The notes: a model not told the origin generated them from the letters alone. A DNA stretch of 64,000 bases from Nocardioides sp. zg-1308 (GCF_013155375.1 NZ_JABJQY010000002.1:434001-498000); one strand, 5' to 3'. Positions 16,492 through 25,319 are shown, numbered from the stretch's first letter. Numbers and translations: made by a program.

Positions 16492-17916
16492 ATGGACAAG
16501 CGGGGGACGCGCGGGCTGGCCGCGCTGGTGTGCGCTGCGGGGATGCTTCCTGCGCTGGCACTCGGCGGACCGGCACAGGCTGCGCCGGTGACGTGCTGGG
16601 GCGAGGCGGCGACGATCGTCAGCGACGACGAGCAGGTCCGCGGCACGCCGGGTGACGACGTCATCGTGACGACGCGCCCGGCCGCCGAGGTGGCGTCGCG
16701 CGCCGGCGACGACACGATCTGCGTACGCGGTCGCAGGGGCGTCGCGTTCGTCGACCCGGGTCGCGGTGACGACCGGGTGCGGATCGAGGCTCGCAAGGTC
16801 GCTTTCACCGATCTGCGGCAGGGATCGGACACTTACGTCGGCGGTCCCGGCAGGGACGAGGTGCTCTCCGGCCTGCCCCGCGGCCAGCGCAACGACGACC
16901 GGATCCGGCTCGGCGCCGGCGACGACCACCTCCTCCTCGGTGGGGCCGGGAGCAGCCGGCGAGCAGCACTGTCGGCCGGCACCGGCGACGACACGCTCAC
17001 GATCGGCGCCGGCCGCGGAGCAGTCCTCGTGGACGCGGCCGCCGAGCGGGCGACCTACCGTGGCCGTGCGCACGCGACGTGGAACGGCTTCGAGTCCCAC
17101 GTCGTGGCCGGCGCACGAGTCCTCTTCCGAGGCACCGAGGGCGAGGACGACGTGACCCTCGCTGGCAACGCCGTCTCGGCCGACCTGCTGGCTGGGGACG
17201 ACACGGTCACGGTGCTGGCCAGCGCCTCGGGGAACCTCAGGGCCCGCCTGTCCGACTCGACCACCGGTCCCGACGCCCTGGACGGCGCCCTGAGCCGGTT
17301 CCTGTCCCGACACCTGCCGGCACGGCGAGGGACCGGCGGTGCGGCCGTACGCGCGCGCACCGCCTACGACCTCGACCCCGGCGACGGGCACGACCAGCTG
17401 CGCGTGCTGAGCGACGCCGTCGGCGTGACCGGCAGCCTCGTCACCGACCGCGTCGTGCTCACCGACGTGTCCGGCGCACGGGCCGAGGTCCCGGCGACGG
17501 GGTTCGAGGGGCTGGCGTCCCGCACAGTGTTCATCGACGGCGAGACGACGGCCGAGCTCGAGGGCGACGAGCTCGACAACACCCTCGAGGCCAACGCCTG
17601 CCGGGTGGTGCTGCGCGGCGGACCGGGCGACGACCGGCTGCGGGTGGGGTCCGAGGCGACGGACGAGTCATTCATCCTCACCGTGCTGGGTCAAGACTGC
17701 GCGCGGACGTCGGAGGTCCACGGCGACGCGGGCGACGACACGCTCGTCAGCAGGCTCCTGGTCCCGACCTTCCGCAGCGTCGTCCACGAGAGCGACGCGC
17801 ACCGTGAGGTGCGCGTCCGCGACCTCCTTGACGGCGGCGAGGGCACCGACTCCGCCGACGCCGGCCTCGGCAACGACACCTGCGTGGCGGAGGTCCGGGT
17901 GGCCTGCGAGCAGTGA
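16492..17916 (+). CDS. Secreted beta-roll (RTX-like, GDD-repeat) protein
   Basis: A 474-residue exported protein with a signal peptide (about residues 1-31, ending AQAAP). The rest is irregular aspartate-rich repeats of the calcium-binding beta-roll style: GTPGDDVI, RAGDDTICV, GRGDDRV, GAGDDHLLL, GTGDDTLTIG, GGPGDDRLRVG, DAGDDTLV and GLGNDTC. No catalytic domain is recognisable. GGAAGAGGAAC precedes the ATG at 16492. In-frame upstream starts were rejected because they lack a signal peptide. A very long hairpin terminator follows. It is probably a structural or adhesive cell-surface protein. The exact role is unknown. Confidence 0.75.
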   Translation: MDKRGTRGLAALVCAAGMLPALALGGPAQAAPVTCWGEAATIVSDDEQVRGTPGDDVIVTTRPAAEVASRAGDDTICVRGRRGVAFVDPGRGDDRVRIEARKVAFTDLRQGSDTYVGGPGRDEVLSGLPRGQRNDDRIRLGAGDDHLLLGGAGSSRRAALSAGTGDDTLTIGAGRGAVLVDAAAERATYRGRAHATWNGFESHVVAGARVLFRGTEGEDDVTLAGNAVSADLLAGDDTVTVLASASGNLRARLSDSTTGPDALDGALSRFLSRHLPARRGTGGAAVRARTAYDLDPGDGHDQLRVLSDAVGVTGSLVTDRVVLTDVSGARAEVPATGFEGLASRTVFIDGETTAELEGDELDNTLEANACRVVLRGGPGDDRLRVGSEATDESFILTVLGQDCARTSEVHGDAGDDTLVSRLLVPTFRSVVHESDAHREVRVRDLLDGGEGTDSADAGLGNDTCVAEVRVACEQ

Positions 17917-17951
17917 CCCGAGCCGGTCCCGCACCGGCTGACACAGAGAAC

Positions 17952-17990
17952 CCAGGAGGCCCGCCGCGCACCGCGCGGCGGGCCTCCTGG
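17952..17990 (+). terminator. Eighteen-base-pair hairpin terminator
   Basis: The arms at 17952-17969 and 17973-17990 are perfectly complementary over 18 pairs with a three-base ACC loop. They begin with CCAGGAGGCC and end with GGCCTCCTGG. It starts 35 bases after the beta-roll gene and is unusually long and stable. Confidence 0.85.
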
Positions 17991-18207
17991 CGTGTCCGGG
18001 CTCGGCCTCGCGGGCCACCCTGGACAAACCTTCCCCTAGCCCGTCCGGGCCATTTGTGTGGACCGATCGAGTGGTTCAGCTCGGCAGCCGATGTTTTTGC
18101 CACGCGACTGCTCCAAGATCGCCCACGTCATCCACAAATCGGTAACACTGGGGTTCCTCCGCTCGACTCGGCATCGCGGGAGCCAGCTCAGTCACGGAGG
18201 GGAAGTC

Positions 18208-19476
18208 ATGCACACCGGCAGCGCACTTGATCGTTCCAAGTCCGTCCGCACCCTCGGCCGGGGGTTGTCCGCGCTGGTTGTTACCGTCCTGTTCCTCGGC
18301 CTCGTGCCGGCCACCGCCCAGGCCACCACTGAGGCCACCACTCAGGCCACCGCCCAGGCCGCGGCCCAGGCCAAGCGGGCGGGCACCGTCCGCGGCACCC
18401 TCGCGTCCCTCCCGCCGATCGTGCAGCCCGGCGCCTCCGCCGCGGCCCCGCAGGACACCGGCAGCCTGATCGCCACCTTCGCACCCGCCCACCCCGGCGG
18501 CAGGGTCACGCTCGAGCGGAAGACCTCCCGTGGCTGGAAGGTCGAGGCCACCGCCGTCGAGGACGCCTGGGGCTCCGCGGCCTTCTCCCCCCGCCGCGGC
18601 ACCTACCGCGCCCGCACCACCTCCTCGGGCCGCACGTGGACCACCGGCACGGTCACCACCGACCGGTGGACCCCCGAGTTCGAGGACACGTTCTCGGGCG
18701 CCTCGCTCGACTCCTCGGTGTGGAACGACCAGCGTCGCGAGCACGAGAGCGTCTACGCCCCGCGCACCTGCGCCCGCGTCGACGCCGCGGCCCGCCGGGT
18801 GCAGGGCGGCGTGCTCCACCTCGGTGTCGCCGACGACCCCGCCCGGGCGGGCATGCCGTGCCAGTACACGAGCAACGGCGTGGCCGGCACCAGCCGCTAC
18901 CTGCTCAACAGCCAGGTCGCCACCGAGTACACCCGCTCGTTCCGCCACGGCATCGTCGCCGCCCGCATCAAGCCGCAGCGCGCGAAGGGGATGCACTCCG
19001 GCTTCTGGCTGCTCCCCAGCGGCACGACGTACGTCGACGGCGCACCCGCGCAGGGCACCGAGATCGACGTGATGGAGTTCTTCGGCGAGAACGGCCGCGG
19101 CACCGAGGCCATCGGCTCGCACGTCCACTACTACGAGGCCAACTGGGAGAAGGTCAGCCTCGGCGACTACTTCCCCAGCACGCGTCGCTCGCTCGGCAAG
19201 GGCCGCAGCTGGTGGGACGAGTTCCACGTCTTCTCGGTCGAGTGGACCGATCGCGAGTACGTCTTCCGCGTCGACGGCCGCGAGTACTACCGCGAGGCCA
19301 AGGCCGTCTCCCAGGTGCCGCAGTACCTGGTGCTGTCCAACCTCACCTCCGACTACGAGCTCGACGAGCTCACCGCCGATGAGCTGGGCGACACCGCCCA
19401 GGTCGACTGGGTCCGCGTCTTCGACGCCACCTCGCACCAGGCGTCCAAGGTGTCGGTGGGCCGCACGGCTCACTGA
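18208..19476 (+). CDS. Secreted glycoside hydrolase family 16 protein
   Basis: A 422-residue exported protein. The signal peptide covers residues 1-38, followed by a low-complexity TEATTQATAQ stretch and an Ig-like module (residues 60-150). The GH16 catalytic domain runs from about 155 to 412. The active-site motif EIDVME (residues 285-290) provides the nucleophile and acid/base glutamates. Flanking phrases are HSGFWLLPSG and WTDREYVFRVDGREYYRE. Members cleave beta-1,3/1,4-glucans, laminarin or galactans. The lack of the loop insertion next to the motif cannot by itself fix the substrate. GGAGGGG precedes the ATG at 18208. A 200-base leader lies between the upstream terminator and the start. 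Confidence 0.88.
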   Translation: MHTGSALDRSKSVRTLGRGLSALVVTVLFLGLVPATAQATTEATTQATAQAAAQAKRAGTVRGTLASLPPIVQPGASAAAPQDTGSLIATFAPAHPGGRVTLERKTSRGWKVEATAVEDAWGSAAFSPRRGTYRARTTSSGRTWTTGTVTTDRWTPEFEDTFSGASLDSSVWNDQRREHESVYAPRTCARVDAAARRVQGGVLHLGVADDPARAGMPCQYTSNGVAGTSRYLLNSQVATEYTRSFRHGIVAARIKPQRAKGMHSGFWLLPSGTTYVDGAPAQGTEIDVMEFFGENGRGTEAIGSHVHYYEANWEKVSLGDYFPSTRRSLGKGRSWWDEFHVFSVEWTDREYVFRVDGREYYREAKAVSQVPQYLVLSNLTSDYELDELTADELGDTAQVDWVRVFDATSHQASKVSVGRTAH

Positions 19477-19508
19477 GCCGGGTGTGGCCGGGCGCCTAGG
19501 CTCCGGCC

Positions 19509-20006
19509 ATGCCTCGCCTGCACGCGCTGGAGCTGCTGCCCGACGACGCCGGCCACGACGTCGTACGCCGCGACTGGCAGGCGCTGCGCGACGCCGGGCT
19601 GCCCTCGCAGCTCGACCACCGCGGTGCGACCAACAGCCCGCACGTGACGGTGGTGGCCGCGCCGGTGCTGCGGGCAGAGGACCAGCAGGAGGCGTATGAC
19701 CTCCTCGGCCCGCTGCTCCCGACGGGGGCACGGGCGGCGGGGATCGCCCTGCTCGGCGGCAGGCGGGTGACGCTCGTGCGGCTGGTCGAGGTGCCGGACA
19801 CCGTCGTGCGAGCCGTGCTCGAGCTGCGCGCACGGGTCGCCGACGTGCAGCACCCGGGATGGCTGCCCCACGTCACCCTGGCCCGCCGGATGGACCGCTC
19901 CGACGTGTCGCGCGCCCTCGAGGTGCTGGGCCACGACGACGTGGTGATCACCCTCACGACGCTGCGCCGGTGGGACCCGGACGCCGGAATCGTCACCACT
20001 TCGTGA
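19509..20006 (+). CDS. 2'-5' RNA ligase / 2H phosphoesterase family protein
   Basis: A 165-residue member of the 2H phosphoesterase superfamily. The two required HxT motifs are present as PHVTVV (near residue 44) and PHVTLA (near residue 120). Members hydrolyse or form 2',5'-phosphodiester or cyclic phosphate bonds in RNA or nucleotides. The exact substrate is not predictable. It lies 32 bases after the GH16 gene in the same direction, with no terminator between them. Confidence 0.85.
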   Translation: MPRLHALELLPDDAGHDVVRRDWQALRDAGLPSQLDHRGATNSPHVTVVAAPVLRAEDQQEAYDLLGPLLPTGARAAGIALLGGRRVTLVRLVEVPDTVVRAVLELRARVADVQHPGWLPHVTLARRMDRSDVSRALEVLGHDDVVITLTTLRRWDPDAGIVTTS

Positions 20007-20065
20007 TGGCCCGTCCGGGCCGGGCCGCATGGCCCGAACGGTCCACCTGTGGATAGGTTGCGCCT

Positions 20066-20842
20066 ATGACCGCGCAGGAAACGGCCCCCGTCAGCGCCGG
20101 CAGGGGCGAGCCGCTCGTCGTGCTCGACGGTGTGCAGAAGCACTTCGGACAGCTCCACGCACTCAAGGACATCGAGCTCACCGTGAAGCGGGGCGAGGTC
20201 GTCGTCGTCATCGGGCCGTCCGGCTCGGGCAAGTCGACGCTGTGCCGCACCATCAACCGGCTCGAGACCGTCGACGAGGGCACCATCACCCTCGACGGCA
20301 AGCCGCTGCCGCAGGAGGGCAAGGCGCTCGCCGCCCTGCGTGCCGAGGTCGGCATGGTCTTCCAGAGCTTCAACCTGTTCGCCCACAAGACGATCCTCGA
20401 GAACGTCACCCTCGGCCCCATCAAGGTCCGGGGCATCAAGAAGGACGAGGCCGAGCGGAAGGCCCGCGAGCTGCTGGACCGGGTCGGCGTCGGGCACCAG
20501 GCAGAGAAGTACCCCGCCCAGCTCTCCGGCGGCCAGCAGCAGCGCGTCGCGATCGCCCGCGCGCTGGCGATGGACCCCAAGGTGATGCTCTTCGACGAGC
20601 CCACCTCGGCGCTCGACCCGGAGATGATCAAGGAGGTCCTCGACGTCATGGTCGACCTCGCGCAGCAGGGCATGACGATGGTCGTGGTGACCCACGAGAT
20701 GGGCTTCGCCCGCACCGCGGCCGACCGCGTGGTCTTCATGGCCGACGGCGCCATCGTCGAGGAGGGCACCCCCGAGGAGTTCTTCACCAACCCGCGCTCG
20801 GACCGCGCCAAGGACTTCCTCGGCAAGATCCTCAAGCACTAG
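20066..20842 (+). CDS. gluA: Polar amino acid ABC transporter ATP-binding protein (GluA type)
   Basis: A 258-residue ATPase of the polar amino acid uptake family. It has Walker [19 protein letters not shown], the Q-loop [14 protein letters not shown], signature [17 protein letters not shown], Walker [15 protein letters not shown], and H-loop [11 protein letters not shown]. It heads a four-gene cluster in the order ATPase, binding protein and two permeases, the same order as the corynebacterial glutamate importer gluABCD. The glutamate assignment rests on that order and on similarity. Aspartate or glutamine is possible. Confidence 0.9.
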   Translation: MTAQETAPVSAGRGEPLVVLDGVQKHFGQLHALKDIELTVKRGEVVVVIGPSGSGKSTLCRTINRLETVDEGTITLDGKPLPQEGKALAALRAEVGMVFQSFNLFAHKTILENVTLGPIKVRGIKKDEAERKARELLDRVGVGHQAEKYPAQLSGGQQQRVAIARALAMDPKVMLFDEPTSALDPEMIKEVLDVMVDLAQQGMTMVVVTHEMGFARTAADRVVFMADGAIVEEGTPEEFFTNPRSDRAKDFLGKILKH

Positions 20843-20888
20843 AGCCGTCCGAGACACGATTCCCGCACCACAGACAAGGGAGATGCAG

Positions 20889-21779
20889 ATGCGATTCATC
20901 CGTACCAAGGCCGTCGTCGCGACGGCCGGACTGGCGCTCGCGCTGGCGGCCTGCGGCGACGCCGGTGACGACGGCGGCGAGGCCCCCGAGGTCGAGGTCG
21001 CCGACAACGCCGCCGACGAGTTCGACGACGGCACGGCGATGAAGGAGTTCGCCGAGTCCGGCGAGATCACCATCGGCGTCAAGTACGACCAGCCCGGCAT
21101 CGGGTTCAAGGGCGCGACCGACGACATGCCGGTGGGCTTCGACCCCGAGATCGGCAAGATCCTCGCGGCCGACCTCGGCATCGCGCCGGAGGACATCACC
21201 TGGAAGGAGACGATCTCCGACAACCGCGAGCCGTTCCTCCAGGAGGGCGAGGTCGACCTCGTCATCGCCTCCTACTCGATCACCGACGAGCGTCGCCAGG
21301 TCGTCGGCCAGGCCGGCCCCTACTACGTCACGGGCCAGCAGCTCCTCGTCGCCGCGGACAGTGACATCGAGTCCCTCGAGGACGTCGCCGGCACCGAGGT
21401 CTGCTCCGTGACCGGCTCGACCTCGCTGGAGAACATCAAGGCCGAGGGCGCGAAGCCCCGCGGGTTCGACACCTACTCCGAGTGCGTCGACCAGGTGCTC
21501 AGCGGCACGGTGGACGCCATGACGACCGACGGCGCGATCCTGCTCGGCTACGCCGCCGAGAACCCCGACGAGCTCAAGGTCGTCGTGGAGCCGTTCTCCG
21601 AGGAGCGCTACGGCGTCGGCTACAGCCTCGACAAGCCGGAGATGTGCGAGTGGATCGTCGACACGCTGACCGAGGCGCAGGAGGAGGGCACCTGGGACGA
21701 CGCCTTCGCGGCCACCCTGGGGCAGTCGGGCGTGGAGACGCCCGAGCCCCCGGCTATGGACGAGTGCCCGGCCGCCTGA
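20889..21779 (+). CDS. gluB: Glutamate-type ABC transporter substrate-binding lipoprotein
   Basis: A 296-residue binding protein of the SBP_bac_3 family with a lipobox ending in LAAC (about residues 18-21). It is anchored outside the cell and delivers the ligand to the two permeases that follow. Visible family parts are GEITIGVKYDQPGIGF, GFDPEIGKILAADLG, DLVIASYSITDERRQVV and MTTDGAILLGYA. AAGGGAG lies six bases before ATG 20889, giving better spacing than ATG 20883, which would add two residues. A hairpin between this gene and gluC may favour its expression over the permeases. Confidence 0.9.
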   Translation: MRFIRTKAVVATAGLALALAACGDAGDDGGEAPEVEVADNAADEFDDGTAMKEFAESGEITIGVKYDQPGIGFKGATDDMPVGFDPEIGKILAADLGIAPEDITWKETISDNREPFLQEGEVDLVIASYSITDERRQVVGQAGPYYVTGQQLLVAADSDIESLEDVAGTEVCSVTGSTSLENIKAEGAKPRGFDTYSECVDQVLSGTVDAMTTDGAILLGYAAENPDELKVVVEPFSEERYGVGYSLDKPEMCEWIVDTLTEAQEEGTWDDAFAATLGQSGVETPEPPAMDECPAA

Positions 21780-21809
21780 CCTCGCTCCACCACCCCACCT
21801 GATCGGGAC

Positions 21810-21835
21810 GCCGGCGGGCCCTTCGGCCCGCCGGC
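21810..21835 (+). terminator. Intercistronic hairpin between gluB and gluC
   Basis: GCCGGCGGGCC (21810-21820) pairs with GGCCCGCCGGC (21825-21835) around CTTC and is followed by TTCTC. It lies inside the importer cluster, so it is more likely a partial terminator or RNA-stabilising hairpin than the end of the operon. Confidence 0.65.
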
Positions 21836-21861
21836 TTCTCGCAGAGAGGAGTCCTCCGCCC

Positions 21862-22551
21862 ATGGATGCGGTGTTCTCGAGCTTCGACGAGTACCTCGCG
21901 GCGTTCGGCTTGACGATCGGGCTGTTCGTCGTCTCCGGCATCGCCTCACTGGTGTGGGGGACGATCCTCGCCGTCCTCCGGGTCGGCCCCGTCTCGGTCC
22001 TCAACAAGGCGGCAGCCGTCTACGTCGCCCTGTTCCGCAACACGCCCCTGCTGATGATCTTCATCTTCGTCTTCATCGCGATGCCGGTGCTGGGCTACAA
22101 CTTCAAGTTCGTCGAGGGCTTCGAGATCGCCGGCTGGAACGTCTCCGCCTTCTTCTTCCGCGCCTGCCTGGCGCTGACCCTCTACACCTCGGCCTTCGTC
22201 TGCGAGGCGATGCGGTCGGGCGTCAACGCCGTACCCCTCGGCCAGGCCGAGGCCGGCCGCGCGATCGGGTTCACCTTCGCGCAGTCGATGTCCCTCGTCA
22301 TCCTGCCCCAGGCGGCGCGGGCCGTGATCCCGCCGATGACCAGCGTGCTGATCGCCCTGGCCAAGAACACCTCGGTGGCGGCGGCCTTCGGCCTCGCCGA
22401 GGCCACGGCCACGATGCGCGGCTTCACCAACGACAACGCCGACCAGCGGATCGGCATCTTCCTCGCGTTCGCGATCGGCTACATCGTCGTCGTCGAGGTC
22501 ATCTCGCTGTCGTCCTACCTCGTCGAGCGCAAGGTCAAGGTGGCGCGATGA
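21862..22551 (+). CDS. gluC: Glutamate-type ABC transporter permease (GluC type)
   Basis: A 229-residue integral membrane protein of the HisM family with about five transmembrane helices. It has the EAA loop that contacts the ATPase (SGVNAVPLGQAEAGRAIGFTFAQ). The phrase VALFRNTPLLMIFIFVF is a family landmark. GAGAGGAG precedes ATG 21862. The stop overlaps the gluD start by ATGA. Confidence 0.9.
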   Translation: MDAVFSSFDEYLAAFGLTIGLFVVSGIASLVWGTILAVLRVGPVSVLNKAAAVYVALFRNTPLLMIFIFVFIAMPVLGYNFKFVEGFEIAGWNVSAFFFRACLALTLYTSAFVCEAMRSGVNAVPLGQAEAGRAIGFTFAQSMSLVILPQAARAVIPPMTSVLIALAKNTSVAAAFGLAEATATMRGFTNDNADQRIGIFLAFAIGYIVVVEVISLSSYLVERKVKVAR

Positions 22552-23405
22552 GCGCATCGGTCCTCTTCGACGCTCCGGGCCCCCGGACGATCGCCCGGCA
22601 CCGCGTCTACTCCGTCGTGAGCGTCGTGGCGCTGCTCGCGCTGGTCGCCCTCGCCGTGTGGAAGCTCTACGACGCGGGCCAGCTGGAGTACGAGCTCTGG
22701 GAGCCCTTCGTCACGCCCGACTACGTCGAGTACCTGCTCGTCGACGGCCTCCTCGAGACGCTCAAGATGGCGTTCTTCTCGATCATCTTCGCCGTCGTCT
22801 TCGGCCTGGTGTTCGGCGTGGCCAAGCTGTCCGACCGCGCCTGGGTGCGGTGGCCGGCCTGGCTCGTCGTGGAGTTCTTCCGTGCCGTGCCCGTCCTGCT
22901 GCTGATGGTGTTCGCGTTCTTCCTGCTCGCCATCGGCAACGGACCGCTGTCGTCGTTCTGGTGCGTCGTCATCGCCCTGACCCTCTACAACGGCTCCGTG
23001 CTGGCGGAGGTGTTCCGCGCCGGCGTCAACGCCGTGCCGCGCGGCCAGGCCGAGGCGGCGTACGCCATCGGCATGCGGAAGTCGCAGGTGATGAACGCCG
23101 TGCTCCTCCCGCAGGCGGTCAAGATCATGCTGCCGGCGATCATCAGCCAGATGGTGGTGGCGCTCAAGGACACCAGCCTCGGCTACTACATCCTCGCGCC
23201 GGGCCTCACGGCCGTGGCCAAGCCGATCTACCTCGAGTTCAACAACCAGGTGCCGGCCGCCATCGTGATCACGTCGCTCTACGTCGTCGTCAACCTGATC
23301 CTCACCTGGATCGCCACGCTCGTGCAGAAGCGGCTGGTGGGTGAGAAGAGCCCGCTCGAGCTGAGCCGGGTCGGCAACCTGCAGGGCGGCGACAACACGG
23401 CCTAG
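22548..23405 (+). CDS. gluD: Glutamate-type ABC transporter permease (GluD type)
   Basis: A 285-residue membrane permease partner of GluC. A hydrophilic N terminus is followed by transmembrane helices. The family phrases are FFRAVPVLLLMVFAFF and the EAA loop AGVNAVPRGQAEAAYAIGMRKSQ. It ends the importer cluster, and its stop lies 18 bases from the end of a convergent gene with no hairpin between them. Confidence 0.9.
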   Translation: MSASVLFDAPGPRTIARHRVYSVVSVVALLALVALAVWKLYDAGQLEYELWEPFVTPDYVEYLLVDGLLETLKMAFFSIIFAVVFGLVFGVAKLSDRAWVRWPAWLVVEFFRAVPVLLLMVFAFFLLAIGNGPLSSFWCVVIALTLYNGSVLAEVFRAGVNAVPRGQAEAAYAIGMRKSQVMNAVLLPQAVKIMLPAIISQMVVALKDTSLGYYILAPGLTAVAKPIYLEFNNQVPAAIVITSLYVVVNLILTWIATLVQKRLVGEKSPLELSRVGNLQGGDNTA

Positions 23406-23423
23406 GAGGTCCGCGGCGCGTCG

Positions 23424-23900
23424 CTACGCTCCGCGCTTCGTCGTCAGCCAGAGGTTGATGACGCCCTCGATGACGACCGTGCCGTCGGCGCGCACGCCGC
23501 GCACGCGGACGGGGAGGTCGTACCCGTCGCAGACCTCGGCGGTCCACTGCTCGGGGTCCGTCTCGGCGATGCAGGTGACGTCGGAGTCGGCCTTGGCGGT
23601 GTAGGACACCTCCATCCCCTTCGGGATCCACCGGCGCTCGCGCGGGATGCTCGCCTCGGCCATGGCGCCCATGGCGGCCTCGAGGCCGTTGCACAGGGCG
23701 ATCGCGTGGAGGGTGCCGATGTGGTTGTGCACGCGGCGCCGCTTGCGGATCACCAGCTCGGCGCGGTGCGGCTCGAGCACGGTGAACCGCGGCCGGATCG
23801 AGGCGAAGTAGGGGGCCTTCTGGCTGAAGGCGAGCGAGAAGAGCCGGTCGCCCAGGGGCAGCGCGGAGGTCTTCTTCCAGAGGTCGAGGACGGCAGGCAT
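23424..23900 (-). CDS. DUF4442 hotdog-fold (thioesterase-like) protein
   Basis: A 158-residue hotdog-fold protein of the DUF4442/PaaI-like thioesterase group. The central HNHIGTLHAIALCNGLEAAMGAMAEAS matches the conserved helix and active-site region of such thioesterases. An MEVSYTAKADSDVTCIAE strand follows. The acyl substrate is unknown. It converges with gluD and lies downstream of the tam/VOC pair on the same strand. Confidence 0.75.
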   Translation of the reverse strand: MPAVLDLWKKTSALPLGDRLFSLAFSQKAPYFASIRPRFTVLEPHRAELVIRKRRRVHNHIGTLHAIALCNGLEAAMGAMAEASIPRERRWIPKGMEVSYTAKADSDVTCIAETDPEQWTAEVCDGYDLPVRVRGVRADGTVVIEGVINLWLTTKRGA

Positions 23901-23932
23901 GGCGTCAGATTACCAGTCGGTAACTTCGGCCA

Positions 23933-24313
23933 TCAGGACGTCGGCGCCAGCACCTCGACCCGGTTGCCGTGGGCGTCGGAGGTGTGCAGGCGCACGTGCC
24001 CCGGGAAGGAGTCGCGCTGGCTATCGTCCACCTCGAACCCGAGGCCACGCAGCCGGTCGGCCACTTCGTCGAGGTCCGCGACCACGAAGGCCGGGTGCGC
24101 CTTGCGCGCCGGGGTGAAGGGCTCCTCGACACCCACGTGCAGCTCGGCGGTGACGCCACCGGCGTCGTCGTACGCCCGGAACCAGCAGCCGCCGCGCGCC
24201 GCCAGGTCGGCCGGCTTGTCCACCTCCGTCATCCCGAGGCCCTCGGCCCAGAAGCGGCGGGCGTCGTCCTCGCCCCCGGCCGGGCAGGCGACCTGCACGT
24301 GGTGCAGGCGCAT
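23933..24313 (-). CDS. VOC/glyoxalase family protein
   Basis: A 126-residue vicinal-oxygen-chelate protein made of two beta-alpha-beta-beta-beta units. It opens with MRLHHVQVACPAGGEDDARR (metal ligand His) and closes with HVRLHTSDAHGNRVEVLAP (metal ligand Glu). It is a small metal-dependent enzyme or resistance-type protein of unknown substrate. The start overlaps the tam stop by ATGA, so the two are co-translated. Confidence 0.85.
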   Translation of the reverse strand: MRLHHVQVACPAGGEDDARRFWAEGLGMTEVDKPADLAARGGCWFRAYDDAGGVTAELHVGVEEPFTPARKAHPAFVVADLDEVADRLRGLGFEVDDSQRDSFPGHVRLHTSDAHGNRVEVLAPTS

Positions 24314-25122
24314 CAGACCCCGACCGCCGTGGTCGTCGCGGGCTTGCGCGCCACCACGAAGATGCGCCGGAACGGCAGGACGACGCGTCCGGACGCGTCG
24401 GCGGGGTAGGCCTCGCGCAGCAGCGCACGGAACTCCTCCTCGAAGAGCGGGCGCAGGTCGTCGGGCAGCGCCTGGAGGGTCGGCCGCGCGCCGGTGCCGG
24501 ACACCCACGTGAACACCGGGTCGGGCCCGGTCAGGACGTGGAGGTACGTCGTCTCCCACGCGTCGACCTCGCAGCCGAGGTCGAGGAGCAGGCGGGCGTA
24601 GTCGTGCGGGCTGTGGCTGGTCGGCACGCGGACGCCGCGGACGTGCTCGGCGTACGGCGCCTGGCCGGCGAGGTCGGTGCGGATCGTGTGGCTCGGCTCG
24701 TCGAAGTTGCCGGGGACCTGGAAGGCGAACCAGCCGCCGGGTGCGACCCGGTCGACCAGCCCGGGCAGCAGCTCGAAGTGCTCGGGCACCCACTGCAGCG
24801 TCGCGTTGGAGACGAGGACATCGACGGGCGCCCGCAGCGCCGCGGGGTCCGGCCGCGCCCAGTCGCGCAGGTCGCCGACCTCCCAGGTGACGCCCTCGAC
24901 CTCGCGCGCCGCGGCGATCATCTCGGGACTGCTGTCGATGCCGACGACCGACGCACCCGACCACCGGTCGGCCAGCAGGGCGGTGAGGTTGCCGGGCCCG
25001 CAGCCGAGGTCGACCACCACGTGCGGCGTCTCGGCGGGCACCCGCGCGAGCAGGTCGACGAACGGCCGGCCGCGCTCGTCGGCGTAGGCCAGGTAGCGGT
25101 CGGGGTCCCAGCTGTCGCTCAT
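24313..25122 (-). CDS. tam: Trans-aconitate 2-methyltransferase
   Basis: A 269-residue SAM-dependent methyltransferase. VVDLGCGPGNLTALLADRW is the SAM-binding motif I. DVLVSNATLQWVPEHFELL and GGWFAFQVPGNFDEPSH are highly characteristic of trans-aconitate methyltransferases, which neutralise the spontaneous by-product trans-aconitate by esterification. It is divergent from a marR gene, with candidate operator repeats between them, so repression by that MarR protein is likely. Confidence 0.88.
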   Translation of the reverse strand: MSDSWDPDRYLAYADERGRPFVDLLARVPAETPHVVVDLGCGPGNLTALLADRWSGASVVGIDSSPEMIAAAREVEGVTWEVGDLRDWARPDPAALRAPVDVLVSNATLQWVPEHFELLPGLVDRVAPGGWFAFQVPGNFDEPSHTIRTDLAGQAPYAEHVRGVRVPTSHSPHDYARLLLDLGCEVDAWETTYLHVLTGPDPVFTWVSGTGARPTLQALPDDLRPLFEEEFRALLREAYPADASGRVVLPFRRIFVVARKPATTTAVGV

Positions 25123-25162
25123 GTCGGCTCCTTCGCTGCTCAGGGGGTGGTCCAGTGCTCAG

Positions 25163-25231
25163 GGGGGTAGTCCAGTGGGCTTCGGCTGCGGATCGGTCCC
25201 CCGGGCCACCAATTCTCACTGGACTACCCCC
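25163..25231. repeat. Inverted repeat with GGGGTAGTCC core, copy 1
   Basis: GGGGGTAGTCCAGTG (25163-25177) is perfectly complementary to CACTGGACTACCCCC (25217-25231) with a 39-base spacer. A degenerate direct duplicate of the left arm, CAGGGGGTGGTCCAGTG, sits immediately upstream at 25141-25157. A related element occurs at 55183-55251. Confidence 0.65.
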
Positions 25232-25238
25232 ACGAGTG

Positions 25239-25291
25239 TCTTGACGTCGAGATACCCCTCACCCTCCGGGACATCTCTCTCGATGTCAAGA
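25239..25291. promoter_or_regulatory. Candidate MarR operators between tam and marR
   Basis: TCTTGACGTCGAGA (25239-25252) and TCTCGATGTCAAGA (25278-25291) are inverted copies with one mismatch. Each half is itself close to the palindrome TCTTGACGTCAAGA, the two-fold symmetric pattern MarR dimers bind. They lie in the divergent tam/marR gap. Binding by the neighbouring MarR protein is inferred. Confidence 0.6.
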
Positions 25292-25319
25292 TTCTCGACC
25301 GATCTGGCAGGATGGCGCC

